Of a DNA stretch of 64,000 nt, positions 1-9,903 are shown one piece after another (position 1 is the stretch's first letter; each line of letters opens with the position of its first letter). Under the pieces are notes generated by a model. It saw only the letters and a program-made list of their open reading frames with translations, searched no databases and was not told the origin of the DNA. Made by a program: the position numbers and the translations under genes. This DNA comes from BM003 sp963783695 (lineage in GTDB: Bacteria > Pseudomonadota > Gammaproteobacteria > Steroidobacterales > BM003): assembly GCA_963783695.1 (NCBI GenBank), contig CAWAOM010000001.1:248001-312000 (forward strand), read 5' to 3'.

Positions 1-661
1 TGTAGCAGCCCTTCTCGAAACTGACGCCGCCGAGAATGTCGAGGTTGGTCATTTGCGCCACGAACAGCCCGCGGGTGGCGGTAAAAACCGTCGGATCGCC
101 GGCACGGATACGTTGCAGCTCCCATCTTTCGCCACTGTCCGTGGCGATTGGATGGTCGCCGGGAGTCTGGCACAGCAGATACTGCGGCTCCGCTCCTGGC
201 AGGCGGACCAGCCGTGCGCCCGCCGCGGCCGTGACCGCCAGCGACCCCGGCCCCGGCTGTGGCACATCGCGGTCAGCCAGCCACGCTGCAGCCGCTGCAG
301 CCGGGACGGTTGCGAGTTCGGTGGCATCGCTCACGTCGGTAATTTCCACGCGGGCCCTGAGGACGTAGCGTCCCAGTATTGCGGCGACCGGCTGCAGCAG
401 TTCCCGCGGCAGAATCAGCTCTATAGTGTCCGGTTGCGGCGACAGCGCATAGGCGATCGCCTGCAGCCGTCCCCTGGCGTCACTGAGCCCGGTCAGCTGG
501 GCATGGGTCCGATCGAGGCGCCGCACATCATTGCAGAGCTGGCCCTGCAGAAAAGATACGGCATCTTCGCCGCGGATCCCGAGTACCCCGAAATGGGGTA
601 TGGCCCAGGCTTTTGCGGTTTCTTCTGGCGCTGTTGTGGTCAGATTGCTCGGGTCATTCAT
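1..661 (-). CDS. ygfZ: Folate-binding protein YgfZ, 3' end cut by window
   Basis: The frame opens at an ATG (661) and runs without a stop to the window edge, about 220 codons. It ends in FEKGCY, the start of the KGCYxGQE signature of the YgfZ/GcvT-like folate-binding family. Near the N terminus, GVLGIRGEDAVSFLQGQL fits the usual start of the tetrahydrofolate-binding fold. YgfZ is a cytosolic protein that supports synthesis or repair of some iron-sulfur enzymes and affects tRNA modification in E. coli. It is divergent from the succinate dehydrogenase cluster, whose SdhB carries three Fe-S clusters, so the placement is sensible. About a third of the protein lies outside the window. Confidence 0.88.
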   Translation of the reverse strand, partial: MNDPSNLTTTAPEETAKAWAIPHFGVLGIRGEDAVSFLQGQLCNDVRRLDRTHAQLTGLSDARGRLQAIAYALSPQPDTIELILPRELLQPVAAILGRYVLRARVEITDVSDATELATVPAAAAAAWLADRDVPQPGPGSLAVTAAAGARLVRLPGAEPQYLLCQTPGDHPIATDSGERWELQRIRAGDPTVFTATRGLFVAQMTNLDILGGVSFEKGCY

Positions 662-736
662 AGTTGCCGCATTCTTGGCCCTGGAAAGGCCTAATGCAAG
701 GTGAAATACCGACGTTGATCTGGCAGACTAGGCCGG

Positions 737-910
737 ATGCAAAAACGCCGCGAAAAAAACAATTTGCCCGATGCTGATGCGGCTGAATCCGGTCTGGCAC
801 CGGAGCAGCCAGCCGAGCCGGGGCAGGCGCAGGAGATCGGCGGCCGCGACGGGCCCGATCCGACACGTTACGGCGATTGGGAAAAGGCGGGACGCTGTAT
901 CGATTTTTAG
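737..910 (+). CDS. SDHAF4-like succinate dehydrogenase assembly factor (DUF1674)
   Basis: This 57-aa ORF has an acidic, disordered N-terminal half and a conserved tail, GGRDGPDPTRYGDWEKAG followed by RCIDF. That tail is the hallmark of the DUF1674/SDHAF4 family. In eukaryotes SDHAF4 binds the flavinylated SdhA subunit and helps it join SdhB. It lies 85 bases before sdhC on the same strand, exactly where such a factor is expected. The ATG is preceded by AGGCCGG. The function is inferred from family and position. I am confident the gene is real because the motif is so specific. Confidence 0.85.
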   Translation: MQKRREKNNLPDADAAESGLAPEQPAEPGQAQEIGGRDGPDPTRYGDWEKAGRCIDF

Positions 911-995
911 GTGAGTGGCGCCGTCCTCGATTGCAGTATCGGGTACGGGGCCTGCTCTGATTGACCATTCAGGCTAGTAAAAGGTGTAACTAACG

Positions 996-1388
996 ATGGC
1001 GAGTGACAATCGTCCGCTTTCACCACATCTGCAGGTCTACAGGCCGCAAATCACATCGGTGCTTTCAATCCTCCATCGCATTACCGGCGTGGTGATGTCG
1101 TTCGGGGCGTTGCTGCTGGCGTACTGGCTGCTTGCGCTGGCATCGGGTCCGGTCGCATATGCAAGTGCCCTGGAGGTGCTCGGTTCCGTTCCGGCAATGC
1201 TGCTTATGTTCGCTGTCAGCTACTGCTTTTTCTATCATTTTTGTAACGGTCTGCGCCATTTGGCGTGGGATGCCGGGTGGGGATTCGAGTTGCCGCAGGT
1301 GTACGCGTCCGGGTGGACTGTCGTCATTGCGTCAATCGTGTTGACGCTGCTTTTCTGGGTAATGCTGCTTGCGGGAGGTTCGGCATGA
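996..1388 (+). CDS. sdhC: Succinate dehydrogenase cytochrome b556 subunit SdhC
   Basis: The 130-aa product is a membrane anchor of complex II with three predicted transmembrane segments (roughly residues 28-50, 65-88 and 104-127). The N-terminal motif RPLSPHLQVYRPQITSVLSI and the segment FYHFCNGLRHLAWD are typical of SdhC; the second contains the haem-ligand histidine region. It helps form the quinone site and haem b pocket in the inner membrane. The stop codon overlaps the sdhD start (ATGA), so the two anchors are probably translationally coupled. It is the first subunit gene of sdhCDAB. Confidence 0.95.
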   Translation: MASDNRPLSPHLQVYRPQITSVLSILHRITGVVMSFGALLLAYWLLALASGPVAYASALEVLGSVPAMLLMFAVSYCFFYHFCNGLRHLAWDAGWGFELPQVYASGWTVVIASIVLTLLFWVMLLAGGSA

Positions 1389-1765
1389 GTCTCCGCACAC
1401 CGCTTGGTAAGGCACTCGGGCTGGGCTCGGCTAAAGACGGCACCGGGCACTGGTGGTCGCAGCGGGTGACCGCAGCAGCACTGGCAATACTCGGCGTCTG
1501 GTTCGTTTTTGCGCTGGTCGGCCTTGACGGCTTCGACTACCAGACGGTCAGGCAGTGGCTTGGTGCGCCGCTGAACGCAATCCTGTTGATGATCCTGGTG
1601 GCGACGCTCTTCTACCACTCCAGTCTGGGCGTCCAGGTGGTGATCGAGGATTATGTTCACGAAGACGGCAGCAAGGTTGTCGCCCTGGTGCTGGCCAAAT
1701 TCATTCACCTGTTTGCCGCGGTGGTCGGGATATTTGCCGTATTGCGGATCAGTTTCGGAGCCTGA
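1385..1765 (+). CDS. sdhD: Succinate dehydrogenase membrane anchor SdhD
   Basis: The 126-aa product is the second hydrophobic anchor of complex II. It has three transmembrane segments and the conserved block FYHSSLGVQVVIEDYVHEDG, whose histidine region contributes to haem b and quinone binding. I place the start at the ATG at 1385, which overlaps the sdhC stop by four bases and follows GGGAGG. An upstream extension of the frame is only a shadow in sdhC. It is separated from sdhA by two bases. Together SdhC and SdhD hold SdhAB at the cytoplasmic face of the membrane. Confidence 0.94.
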   Translation: MSLRTPLGKALGLGSAKDGTGHWWSQRVTAAALAILGVWFVFALVGLDGFDYQTVRQWLGAPLNAILLMILVATLFYHSSLGVQVVIEDYVHEDGSKVVALVLAKFIHLFAAVVGIFAVLRISFGA

Positions 1766-1767
1766 GC

Positions 1768-3555
1768 ATGAGCCGAACGTACGAATTTATTGACCACACC
1801 TACGACGTGATCGTCGTCGGTGCCGGCGGAGCCGGTCTTCGCGCGACTTTCGGACTTGCCGAACAGGGACTCAGGACTGCGTGCATTTCCAAAGTGTTCC
1901 CGACCCGCAGTCACACCGTCGCGGCACAAGGTGGCATCAGTGCTGCGCTGGGGAATATGGGCGAGGACGATTGGCGCTGGCATATGTACGACACCATCAA
2001 GGGTTCCGACTGGCTCGGCGACCAGGATGCGATCGAGTACATGTGCAAGGAAGCGCCGGATGCGGTGATTGAGCTCGAGCACTACGGTGTTCCGTTCTCG
2101 CGCACCGAGGAAGGCAAAATATACCAGCGGCCTTTCGGCGGTATGACGACGCATTTTGGCGAGGGCACCGCCCAGCGCACCTGTGCCGCGGCCGACCGCA
2201 CTGGTCATGCCATGCTGCATACGCTGTACCAGCAGTCGCTCAAACACGACGCCGAGTTCTTTATCGAGTATTTCGCGGTTGACCTGATCATGGAGGGCGG
2301 GCAATGCCGTGGCGTTGTGGCCTACCGGATGGACGATGGAACGCTGCATCGGTTCCGCGCGCACATGACCATACTGGCGACCGGCGGATATGGCCGCGCT
2401 TATTTCTCCTGTACCTCGGCGCATACCTGTACCGGCGACGGCAACGGCATGGTCTTGCGCGCCGGCCTGCCGCTACAGGACATGGAATTCGTACAGTTCC
2501 ATCCCACCGGCATTTACGGTGCCGGTTGTCTCATTACCGAAGGAGTGCGGGGCGAAGGCGGTTATCTCACCAATTCCGATGGTGAGCGTTTCATGGAGCG
2601 TTATGCGCCGAACGCGAAAGACCTTGCTTCGCGCGATGTCGTAAGCCGGTCGATGACAATTGAAATCCGCGAAGGCCGCGGCGTCGGGCCGGAGAAGGAT
2701 CACATCCACCTGCATCTCGAACATCTCGGCCCTGACGTTATCAACGAGCGGCTGCCGGGTATTGCCGAAACGGCCAAGATCTTCGCGGGCACGGACGTAA
2801 CCAGAGAGCCAATTCCGGTGTTGCCGACCGTGCACTACAACATGGGCGGAATTCCCGCCAATTATCACGGCGAGGTGGTGACACTTAAAGACGGCGACCC
2901 GGAACATGTGGTTCCCGGTCTGATGGCAATTGGTGAAGCCGCCTGCGTTTCGGTTCACGGTGCTAACCGGCTGGGTTCGAACTCACTGCTCGATCTTGTT
3001 GTGTTTGGCCGCGCGGCAGCGCACCACTGCGGCAGCATCGTCGCGCCGGGCCAGCGCCACAAACCATTCGCCAGTGATGCCGGACAAACCGCAGTGGATC
3101 GTTTCGACCGGCTGCGCCATGCAGATGGCAGCGTGACCACTGCTGAATTGCGTTTGAAAATGCAAAAGATCATGCAAAACCATGCGGCTGTGTTTCGCAC
3201 CGGCGACGTGCTTGGCGAGGGTATCGATCTGCTGACGGCAGCATGTGCGGAGTTTTCCGACATCAAGGTGGCGGACCGCTCGATGGTGTGGAACACCGAC
3301 CTTGTCGAAACTATGGAACTCGAGAACCTGCTGGGGCAGGCACTGGTCACGATTTGCTCGGCAGAGAATCGCAAGGAAAGCCGCGGTGCGCATGCCCGCG
3401 AGGACTTCTCCGATCGGGACGATGCGGGCTGGATGAAACATACGCTGGCGTGGCTGCCGAACCCGACCGAAGTTCGTATCGATTATCGTCCGGTACACGA
3501 GGAGACTCTGACAGACGAAGTCGAAGCCGTTCCACCCAAGGCTCGCGTGTACTGA
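1768..3555 (+). CDS. sdhA: Succinate dehydrogenase flavoprotein subunit SdhA
   Basis: The 595-aa length is normal for SdhA, which oxidises succinate to fumarate in the TCA cycle and passes electrons to SdhB. Visible motifs are the dinucleotide fold VIVVGAGGAGL near residue 15, the covalent FAD-histidine motif RSHTVAAQGG near residue 48, the catalytic segment FHPTGIYGAG, and HGANRLGSNSLLD near the C-terminal third. The start at 1768 leaves a two-base gap after sdhD. A longer in-frame extension to 1555 lies inside sdhD and is rejected. The flavinylation factor SdhE is encoded just downstream. Confidence 0.98.
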   Translation: MSRTYEFIDHTYDVIVVGAGGAGLRATFGLAEQGLRTACISKVFPTRSHTVAAQGGISAALGNMGEDDWRWHMYDTIKGSDWLGDQDAIEYMCKEAPDAVIELEHYGVPFSRTEEGKIYQRPFGGMTTHFGEGTAQRTCAAADRTGHAMLHTLYQQSLKHDAEFFIEYFAVDLIMEGGQCRGVVAYRMDDGTLHRFRAHMTILATGGYGRAYFSCTSAHTCTGDGNGMVLRAGLPLQDMEFVQFHPTGIYGAGCLITEGVRGEGGYLTNSDGERFMERYAPNAKDLASRDVVSRSMTIEIREGRGVGPEKDHIHLHLEHLGPDVINERLPGIAETAKIFAGTDVTREPIPVLPTVHYNMGGIPANYHGEVVTLKDGDPEHVVPGLMAIGEAACVSVHGANRLGSNSLLDLVVFGRAAAHHCGSIVAPGQRHKPFASDAGQTAVDRFDRLRHADGSVTTAELRLKMQKIMQNHAAVFRTGDVLGEGIDLLTAACAEFSDIKVADRSMVWNTDLVETMELENLLGQALVTICSAENRKESRGAHAREDFSDRDDAGWMKHTLAWLPNPTEVRIDYRPVHEETLTDEVEAVPPKARVY

Positions 3556-3583
3556 CTGCAACCGCCCAAGGAGACTTCGCCAC

Positions 3584-4366
3584 ATGGCTCAGTTCCGACT
3601 CCCCGCGAATTCGCGTATTGGTAAGGGAAAACACTTCAAGGCCGCAGACGGCGCCACGAATGTGCGCCGTTTCCTCGTCTATCGTTACGATCCTGACAGC
3701 GGGGAGACGCCACGCGTGGACACGTACGAGGTCGATATGGACAGCTGCGGGCCGATGGTTCTCGACGCCCTGATCAAGATCAAGAACGAGATCGACCCCA
3801 CGCTTACCTTCAGGCGTTCGTGTCGCGAGGGAATCTGCGGTTCTTGCGCGATGAACATCGATGGTGGTAACACCCTCGCCTGCATCCAGGCCAGCGACGA
3901 GATCAAGGGAGACGTCAAGATCTATCCGCTTCCTCATCTCCCGGTTGTCAAGGATCTGGTGCCAGACCTGACCAATTTTTACGCTCAGTATGCCTCGATC
4001 AAACCGTGGCTCCAGACGCGCACACCGCCGCCGCCGGACGGTGAACGGCTGCAGTCGAAACAGGAGCAGGAGCTGATCAACGATCCATCCGCCTGCATAC
4101 TGTGCGCATGCTGCTCCACGAGCTGTCCCAGTTACTGGTGGAACAGCGACCGATATCTTGGCCCGGCCATACTGCTGCAGGCGTATCGCTGGATTGTCGA
4201 CAGCCGCGATGAGGCTACCGGCGAGAGGCTCGATGAGCTCGAAGATCCGTTCCGGCTGTATCGTTGTCATACCATCATGAATTGCACGAGAACCTGCCCC
4301 AAAGGCCTCAATCCGGCGCGTTATATCGGTGAAATCAAGAAGGCCCTTGTCGAGCGGCGTCACTAG
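3584..4366 (+). CDS. sdhB: Succinate dehydrogenase iron-sulfur subunit SdhB
   Basis: The 260-aa product carries electrons from SdhA to quinone. The N-terminal ferredoxin-like domain has the [2Fe-2S] ligands in CREGICGSCAMNIDGGNTLAC near residues 80-100. The C-terminal domain has the [4Fe-4S] and [3Fe-4S] cysteines in CILCACCSTSCP and in CHTIMNCTRTCPKGLNP. It acts peripherally on the inner membrane. The gene starts 28 bases after sdhA, with AAGGAGA ahead of the ATG. A long antisense frame opposite it (3347-4363) is a coding shadow. Confidence 0.98.
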   Translation: MAQFRLPANSRIGKGKHFKAADGATNVRRFLVYRYDPDSGETPRVDTYEVDMDSCGPMVLDALIKIKNEIDPTLTFRRSCREGICGSCAMNIDGGNTLACIQASDEIKGDVKIYPLPHLPVVKDLVPDLTNFYAQYASIKPWLQTRTPPPPDGERLQSKQEQELINDPSACILCACCSTSCPSYWWNSDRYLGPAILLQAYRWIVDSRDEATGERLDELEDPFRLYRCHTIMNCTRTCPKGLNPARYIGEIKKALVERRH

Positions 4367-4387
4367 CGGTCGCGTGCGCCGCGCGCC

Positions 4388-4630
4388 ATGAGTGAGCTAT
4401 CCCGTCTTCGCTGGCACTGCCGTCGCGGGATGAAAGAACTTGACCAGCTGCTCGAGAGATATCTCGACCGCTGTTACCAGGGGGCAAGTGCTGAACACCA
4501 GGCCGCCTTCCGTGCGTTGCTCGATCTGCAGGATCCAGAGTTATATGGCTACCTGCTCGGTCGTTCGGCGCCGGAAGATGAGTCAATGAAAGCCATTGTC
4601 GATCGGGTCCGCGGTGAACCAGGTTATTGA
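4388..4630 (+). CDS. sdhE: FAD assembly factor SdhE
   Basis: The 80-aa product belongs to the SdhE/YgfY (SDHAF2) family that promotes covalent attachment of FAD to SdhA. The signature RRGMKELD is at residues 13-20, including the Arg-Gly pair needed for flavinylation in E. coli SdhE, followed by the five-helix pattern LLERYL...LLDLQDPELYGYLLG. It lies 21 bases after sdhB and overlaps the ygfX-like gene by 17 bases. In E. coli the neighbour of sdhE is also ygfX, so both context and motif agree. Confidence 0.95.
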   Translation: MSELSRLRWHCRRGMKELDQLLERYLDRCYQGASAEHQAAFRALLDLQDPELYGYLLGRSAPEDESMKAIVDRVRGEPGY

Positions 4631-5138
4631 GCCGCGGACCGGAATTACGGTCGCCGTCTTTGTTATGTTGACTCACGCTATCGCGCTGGCCGGTATCGCC
4701 CTCACTGCGGTTTCCGGCCTGATTGCAACCTTGATGGGCCTCTGTGTCTTTTGCAGCGCCGCATTGTTGCTGCGTTCGGAACTGTGCATGCCGGCGTCGG
4801 TCCGGCGTTGCGGCTACAGCGAGAAGAGCGGATGGTGGCTGCAGGCGCGAGACGGCGCTCAGGTGGCCGTAATCCTCGTTGAGTCGGTTTGCGTCGGCTA
4901 TAGTCTGATTATGATGGTCTGGCGAGACCACAAAGGGAAAAGATATCGCGTCTGCCTGACCCCTGAGACGGTCCCGGCAGCACAGCGCCGGCGTCTGGCG
5001 GTATTTTTGAGGTGGGGGTTTCTTGCGGAAAATACCGATCAATTTGATAAGAACTTTCCGCCTGACACAGGGTCTATGACTGTGGCAATCCGACGTACTC
5101 ACAAGGTGGGGGGCGTCGATGCCGGGAAAGACAACTGA
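4614..5138 (+). CDS. ygfX: YgfX-like membrane protein
   Basis: This 174-aa protein has a hydrophobic hairpin (about residues 7-50) followed by a soluble domain with GWWLQARDG, then LTPETVPAAQRRRLAVFLRW, a pattern typical of the YgfX family. E. coli YgfX/CptA is an inner-membrane protein linked to SdhE and reported as an inhibitor of cytoskeletal proteins. Here the role is unproven. I use the GTG at 4614, overlapping sdhE, because the protein then starts just before the hairpin; an ATG at 4596 would add six residues inside sdhE. Its 3' end holds a predicted sigma-E promoter and overlaps rpoE by 20 bases. Confidence 0.72.
   Translation: MNQVIEPRTGITVAVFVMLTHAIALAGIALTAVSGLIATLMGLCVFCSAALLLRSELCMPASVRRCGYSEKSGWWLQARDGAQVAVILVESVCVGYSLIMMVWRDHKGKRYRVCLTPETVPAAQRRRLAVFLRWGFLAENTDQFDKNFPPDTGSMTVAIRRTHKVGGVDAGKDN
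5051..5077 (+). promoter_or_regulatory. Predicted sigma-E promoter for rpoE
   Basis: A -35 element GAACTT (5051-5056) is followed, after a 16-base spacer, by TCTAT (5073-5077). The E. coli sigma-E consensus is GGAACTT, 15-17 bases, then TCTGA or TCTAA, and the E. coli rpoE P2 promoter has the same spacing. A start site near 5083 would give a 36-nt leader before the rpoE ATG. It would let sigma-E raise its own expression from inside ygfX. Confidence 0.6.
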
Positions 5139-5694
5139 TCGCGAGCTGGTCGGGCGTGTCAAAAAAGGGGACAAAGGGGCCTTCGATCTGCTGGTTCTGA
5201 AGTATCAGCACAAGATCGTGAAGCTGGTGATGCGCTATGTGAAGGATCCTTCTGAGGCTATGGACGTGGCTCAGGAGGCTTTTCTCAAAGCCTACCGTGC
5301 GATGGCGACTTTCCGCGGGGACAGCGCTTTTTACACCTGGCTCTACAGGATCGCGATTAACACGGCTAAAAACCACCTGGTAGCGGCAAAACGACGGCCG
5401 GTGGATTTTGAGCTCGATCTGCAGGATCCGGATCAATATGAACTGAGCAATCGCCTTAAGGACATCGATACCCCGGAGGGATTGTTGCTCAGCAATGAGA
5501 TCAGGGAGGCGGTCGAAGATGCAATAAGTGGCTTGCCCGAGGATTTGCGCACCGCCATTTTGCTGCGCGAGATCGAGGGGATGAGTTACGAGGAAATCGC
5601 TCAGGCGATGACCTGTCCGGTGGGAACGGTGCGGTCACGGATTTTTCGCGCCCGCGAGGCGATAGACAAGCGTTTGCAGCCATTGGTGAACTAA
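5119..5694 (+). CDS. rpoE: RNA polymerase sigma-E factor RpoE
   Basis: The 191-aa product is a group 4 (ECF) sigma factor. Region 2 shows DVAQEAFLKAYRAMATFRG and FYTWLYRIAINTAKNHL. Region 4 shows LREIEGMSYEEIAQAM and GTVRSRIFRAREAID, the helix-turn-helix that reads the -35 element. Its identity as RpoE/AlgU follows from both sequence and the immediate downstream rseA-rseB-rseC. It directs the response to misfolded outer-membrane proteins and envelope stress. The strong Shine-Dalgarno AAGGTGGGGGG precedes the ATG. Confidence 0.96.
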   Translation: MPGKTTDRELVGRVKKGDKGAFDLLVLKYQHKIVKLVMRYVKDPSEAMDVAQEAFLKAYRAMATFRGDSAFYTWLYRIAINTAKNHLVAAKRRPVDFELDLQDPDQYELSNRLKDIDTPEGLLLSNEIREAVEDAISGLPEDLRTAILLREIEGMSYEEIAQAMTCPVGTVRSRIFRAREAIDKRLQPLVN

Positions 5695-5703
5695 GGAGCC
5701 GAC

Positions 5704-6312
5704 ATGGCGAGTAATGTAGATTTTCAGATTTCGGCGTTGATTGACGACGAACTCGACAGTGCCGAATTCGAACTGCTCGCGCAGCGTTTGGCGCGCGATG
5801 TGCCATTGCGTGCGCGGTATTCCCGGTTCGCCGTTATCGGTGAGGCGCTGCGCGGCGCGCCGCTGTTGCTCGACTCCGGGTTTGCCGAGCGCGTGCGCAC
5901 CCGGATTGCCTCGGAGCCGTCCGGGCCGCTGCCGACACTCGGCGGTATGCAGTCCTATCTGCGTCCCGTTCTCGGCATGGCTGTCGCTGCCTCGGTTGCG
6001 CTCGTTGCCCTGTTCAGCCTGATGCCGGGGTCGCAGATGCCGATTAGCGGCGAGGTGCCTGGTATGGCAATGGAGCAGGGCGGGCCCACCTATACGGTTC
6101 CGCAGACCTCCACGGCCAGTTCGAGCGAACCTGAACGTCTGGAGTATTACTTCCTGCGCCATGGTGAGTATGCACCGATGGCGCGCAAGAGCACTTACAG
6201 CCGGGTAATCGCGGAGCCACGGCAAGCGCGGGCTGCCGGTTTTGCGGAGGGTCGAGAGGATCCTGACGCCGCTGTGCCCGGCAGTAATTCAGAGGGCGAG
6301 ACCGGGCAATGA
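5704..6312 (+). CDS. rseA: Anti-sigma-E factor RseA/MucA
   Basis: The 202-aa product holds sigma-E inactive at the inner membrane. Residues 1-60 contain the anti-sigma domain with the family pattern QISALIDDELDSAEFELL and FAVIGEALRG. A single transmembrane segment follows near residues 80-105 (MAVAASVALVALFSLMPG). The C-terminal part is periplasmic, where DegS-type cleavage and RseB binding occur in known systems. It starts nine bases after rpoE and overlaps rseB by four bases, so stoichiometry is probably coupled. Confidence 0.9.
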   Translation: MASNVDFQISALIDDELDSAEFELLAQRLARDVPLRARYSRFAVIGEALRGAPLLLDSGFAERVRTRIASEPSGPLPTLGGMQSYLRPVLGMAVAASVALVALFSLMPGSQMPISGEVPGMAMEQGGPTYTVPQTSTASSSEPERLEYYFLRHGEYAPMARKSTYSRVIAEPRQARAAGFAEGREDPDAAVPGSNSEGETGQ

Positions 6313-7298
6313 GATCTTTCTCGCGCAGTCTTGCCGGACTCGCTTTGTTGTCTCTGTGTACCGTGGTGATCGCCGAGCCGGATCCCAGTAGTTTGCTGCG
6401 GGAAATGGCGTGGGCGCTGGACCGGACAAATTACGAGGGGGTGTTTATCCACACTCATCTCGGCCGTTCGGAAACGATGAAGGTGGTGCATCGGGTCGAC
6501 GCGGAGGGCAGTATCACCGAGCGCCTCGTTTCGATTGACGGTTCCGGACGCGAGATTATTCGCAGCGACGATGAAGTGCGCTGTATTCTGCCCGATCGGC
6601 GGTCAGTTTTCGTCGAAAAGCGCAATAATCAAAATCCGTTGTTTGCCAACCTGCCGCAGTATTCCGACAAGCTTGGTCTGTATTACGATTTCGTGGCTCT
6701 CGGCGATGAGAAGCTATTGCGCCTGGACACCCGGGTACTGGTCATCGAACCGCGTGACGAATACCGCTACGGCTACAAATTATGGCTCGAACAATCGACG
6801 TCGCTGCCGCTCAAAACCCAGTTGCTTGGAGAAGACGGCGGTGTCATCGAGCAGATTCTTTTCCACAGCATCACGCTAAGCGATGAAATACCCGCGTCGG
6901 CGGTAAAAGCTGGCGTCGATGCCAGTGATTTTACCTGGTATTACGAGCGCGACGATGCTCCGGACAGTCAGCAGGCGCCGACCGATATTTGGCAGGCCGC
7001 GGATCTGCCGCCGGGGTTTCGGCTGGAGGCGACCAACAGGGAGTACCTGCCGGACTCCGACTCGCCGACCCAGCACATTGTTTATTCCGACGGGCTGGCG
7101 ACCGTATCGGTTTTCGTTGAACCCAGCGGCCGCGGCGACGGTGGCCTGCCAGTGGGTACCGCACATCGCGGCGCGGCGTTCGCGCACACGGCGCGCGCCG
7201 ATGAGCACATGGTGACGGCGGTGGGTGAGGTACCGGAAGTCACCGTGAAAATGATCGCAACCTCGATGCGCAAGACCACCCGGGATGCGCGACGGTGA
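6309..7298 (+). CDS. rseB: Sigma-E regulatory protein RseB/MucB
   Basis: The 329-aa product has an N-terminal signal peptide (LAGLALLSLCTVVIAEPD) and then the MucB/RseB two-domain periplasmic fold. Typical segments include MAWALDRTNYEGVFIHTH near residue 35, and RSVFVEKRNNQNPLF. In E. coli RseB binds the periplasmic tail of RseA and protects it from DegS; mislocalised LPS releases it. The gene overlaps rseA and rseC by four bases each. Length and order match the canonical mucB position. Confidence 0.93.
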   Translation: MRSFSRSLAGLALLSLCTVVIAEPDPSSLLREMAWALDRTNYEGVFIHTHLGRSETMKVVHRVDAEGSITERLVSIDGSGREIIRSDDEVRCILPDRRSVFVEKRNNQNPLFANLPQYSDKLGLYYDFVALGDEKLLRLDTRVLVIEPRDEYRYGYKLWLEQSTSLPLKTQLLGEDGGVIEQILFHSITLSDEIPASAVKAGVDASDFTWYYERDDAPDSQQAPTDIWQAADLPPGFRLEATNREYLPDSDSPTQHIVYSDGLATVSVFVEPSGRGDGGLPVGTAHRGAAFAHTARADEHMVTAVGEVPEVTVKMIATSMRKTTRDARR

Positions 7299-7741
7299 TC
7301 GTTTGCGATGCACAGGTAGAACGGGTCGTGGACGACGCTGCCTGGGTCAGATGTCAAAGCAAACCGGATTGCCGTCAATGCCGCGCCGGCCGCGGCTGCG
7401 CAGCGTACCTGTTTTCGCGCGAAAACCGGCCCGGTGAGACACTGATCGCGGTGGAGACGGGCGGTCATGAGCTTGCTCCTGGTGACCGGGTCAGTGTTGG
7501 AATCCCTGCCACTGAGCTGCAAAGCGCCGCTCTGCTGTTGTATTTCGTGCCCCTTGCCGGGTTGTTGTGTGGTGCCGCGCTCGGTGCCGCGACGGGTGGT
7601 GATTTGTTTACCCTGGCCGGAGCGGCAGCCGGTTTGCTGCTCGGTTTTGTCCCGGCGCGGCGCATGGACGCGCGAATTCGCGCATCACGGGGATGGCGTC
7701 CTCGCGTCGTCCGGTGTCTCACGACGGGTGACTCGCGTTGA
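7295..7741 (+). CDS. rseC: RseC/MucC family membrane protein
   Basis: The 148-aa product has the family layout: an N-terminal cysteine cluster (C..CRQCRAGRGCAAYLF near residues 20-37), then two transmembrane segments (about 78-98 and 104-121) and a basic tail. RseC proteins sit in the inner membrane; they are a minor positive modulator of sigma-E and are related to the SoxR-reducing system. Its stop overlaps the TTG start of the glutaredoxin-like gene. A redox-active role for the cysteines is plausible given that neighbour, but it is inference. Confidence 0.85.
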   Translation: MIVCDAQVERVVDDAAWVRCQSKPDCRQCRAGRGCAAYLFSRENRPGETLIAVETGGHELAPGDRVSVGIPATELQSAALLLYFVPLAGLLCGAALGAATGGDLFTLAGAAAGLLLGFVPARRMDARIRASRGWRPRVVRCLTTGDSR

Positions 7742-7995
7742 CAGATGCCCGGCCTTTTCTGACCCTGTACAGCCGCGAACACTGCCATCTCTGCGAAGTG
7801 ATGGTGGCGGAACTGCAGCCTTTGCTGGCCAGATACCCGGTCTCTTTGCGGGTGCTTGACGTCGATGCGGATGCGCAGTCCAGTGCACGATTCGGCAGCC
7901 AGGTTCCGGTGCTCTTGCTGGGCACGGAAGTGCTCTGCCGATTCCGACTGGATCCCGGGCGGGTCGAGACCGCGCTGCAAACAATCGGGACATAG
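7738..7995 (+). CDS. Glutaredoxin family protein (DUF836-like)
   Basis: This 85-aa thioredoxin-fold protein has the N-terminal strand TLYSREHCHLCEVM with a CxxC pair at residues 16-19, and a cis-proline motif SQVPVLLLG near residue 57. That is the minimal glutaredoxin-like layout. The first usable start is TTG at 7738, overlapping the rseC stop; the next in-frame ATG would remove the CxxC, so the TTG is favoured. It is the last gene of the rpoE-rse operon here. Substrate unknown; the pairing with RseC cysteines suggests a thiol-redox role. Confidence 0.82.
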   Translation: MTDARPFLTLYSREHCHLCEVMVAELQPLLARYPVSLRVLDVDADAQSSARFGSQVPVLLLGTEVLCRFRLDPGRVETALQTIGT

Positions 7996-8016
7996 GTCTA
8001 TTCGTTACTAAGCCCG

Positions 8017-8022
8017 TATAAT
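8017..8022 (+). promoter_or_regulatory. Predicted -10 element upstream of lepA
   Basis: A perfect TATAAT lies 51 bases ahead of the lepA ATG in the 78-base gap after the glutaredoxin gene. No good TTGACA-like element lies 16-18 bases upstream, so the promoter may need an activator or be weak. Confidence 0.42.
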
Positions 8023-8073
8023 GACGAGCTTTATCCGGCGCCAACACGCGCCGCCTCGCGACCCCGGTTCTCG

Positions 8074-9867
<1,794 letters not shown>

Positions 9868-9903
9868 CCAATACTGCGCACGCTCTCGGAAACAGGCAAA
9901 GCT

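Noticed and set aside
961..990. TTGACC-18-TGTAAC upstream of sdhC as a promoter
   Set aside because: The -10 is weak, and the start site would fall on or inside the ATG; the AAAAGG there is more likely the ribosome site.
3347..4363. 338-codon minus-strand frame opposite sdhB
   Set aside because: It is a coding shadow of sdhA/sdhB; the Fe-S cysteine motifs fix the plus-strand reading.
4435..4460. GAACTT in sdhE as another sigma-E promoter
   Set aside because: No TCTGA/TCTAA-like element at 15-17 bases downstream.
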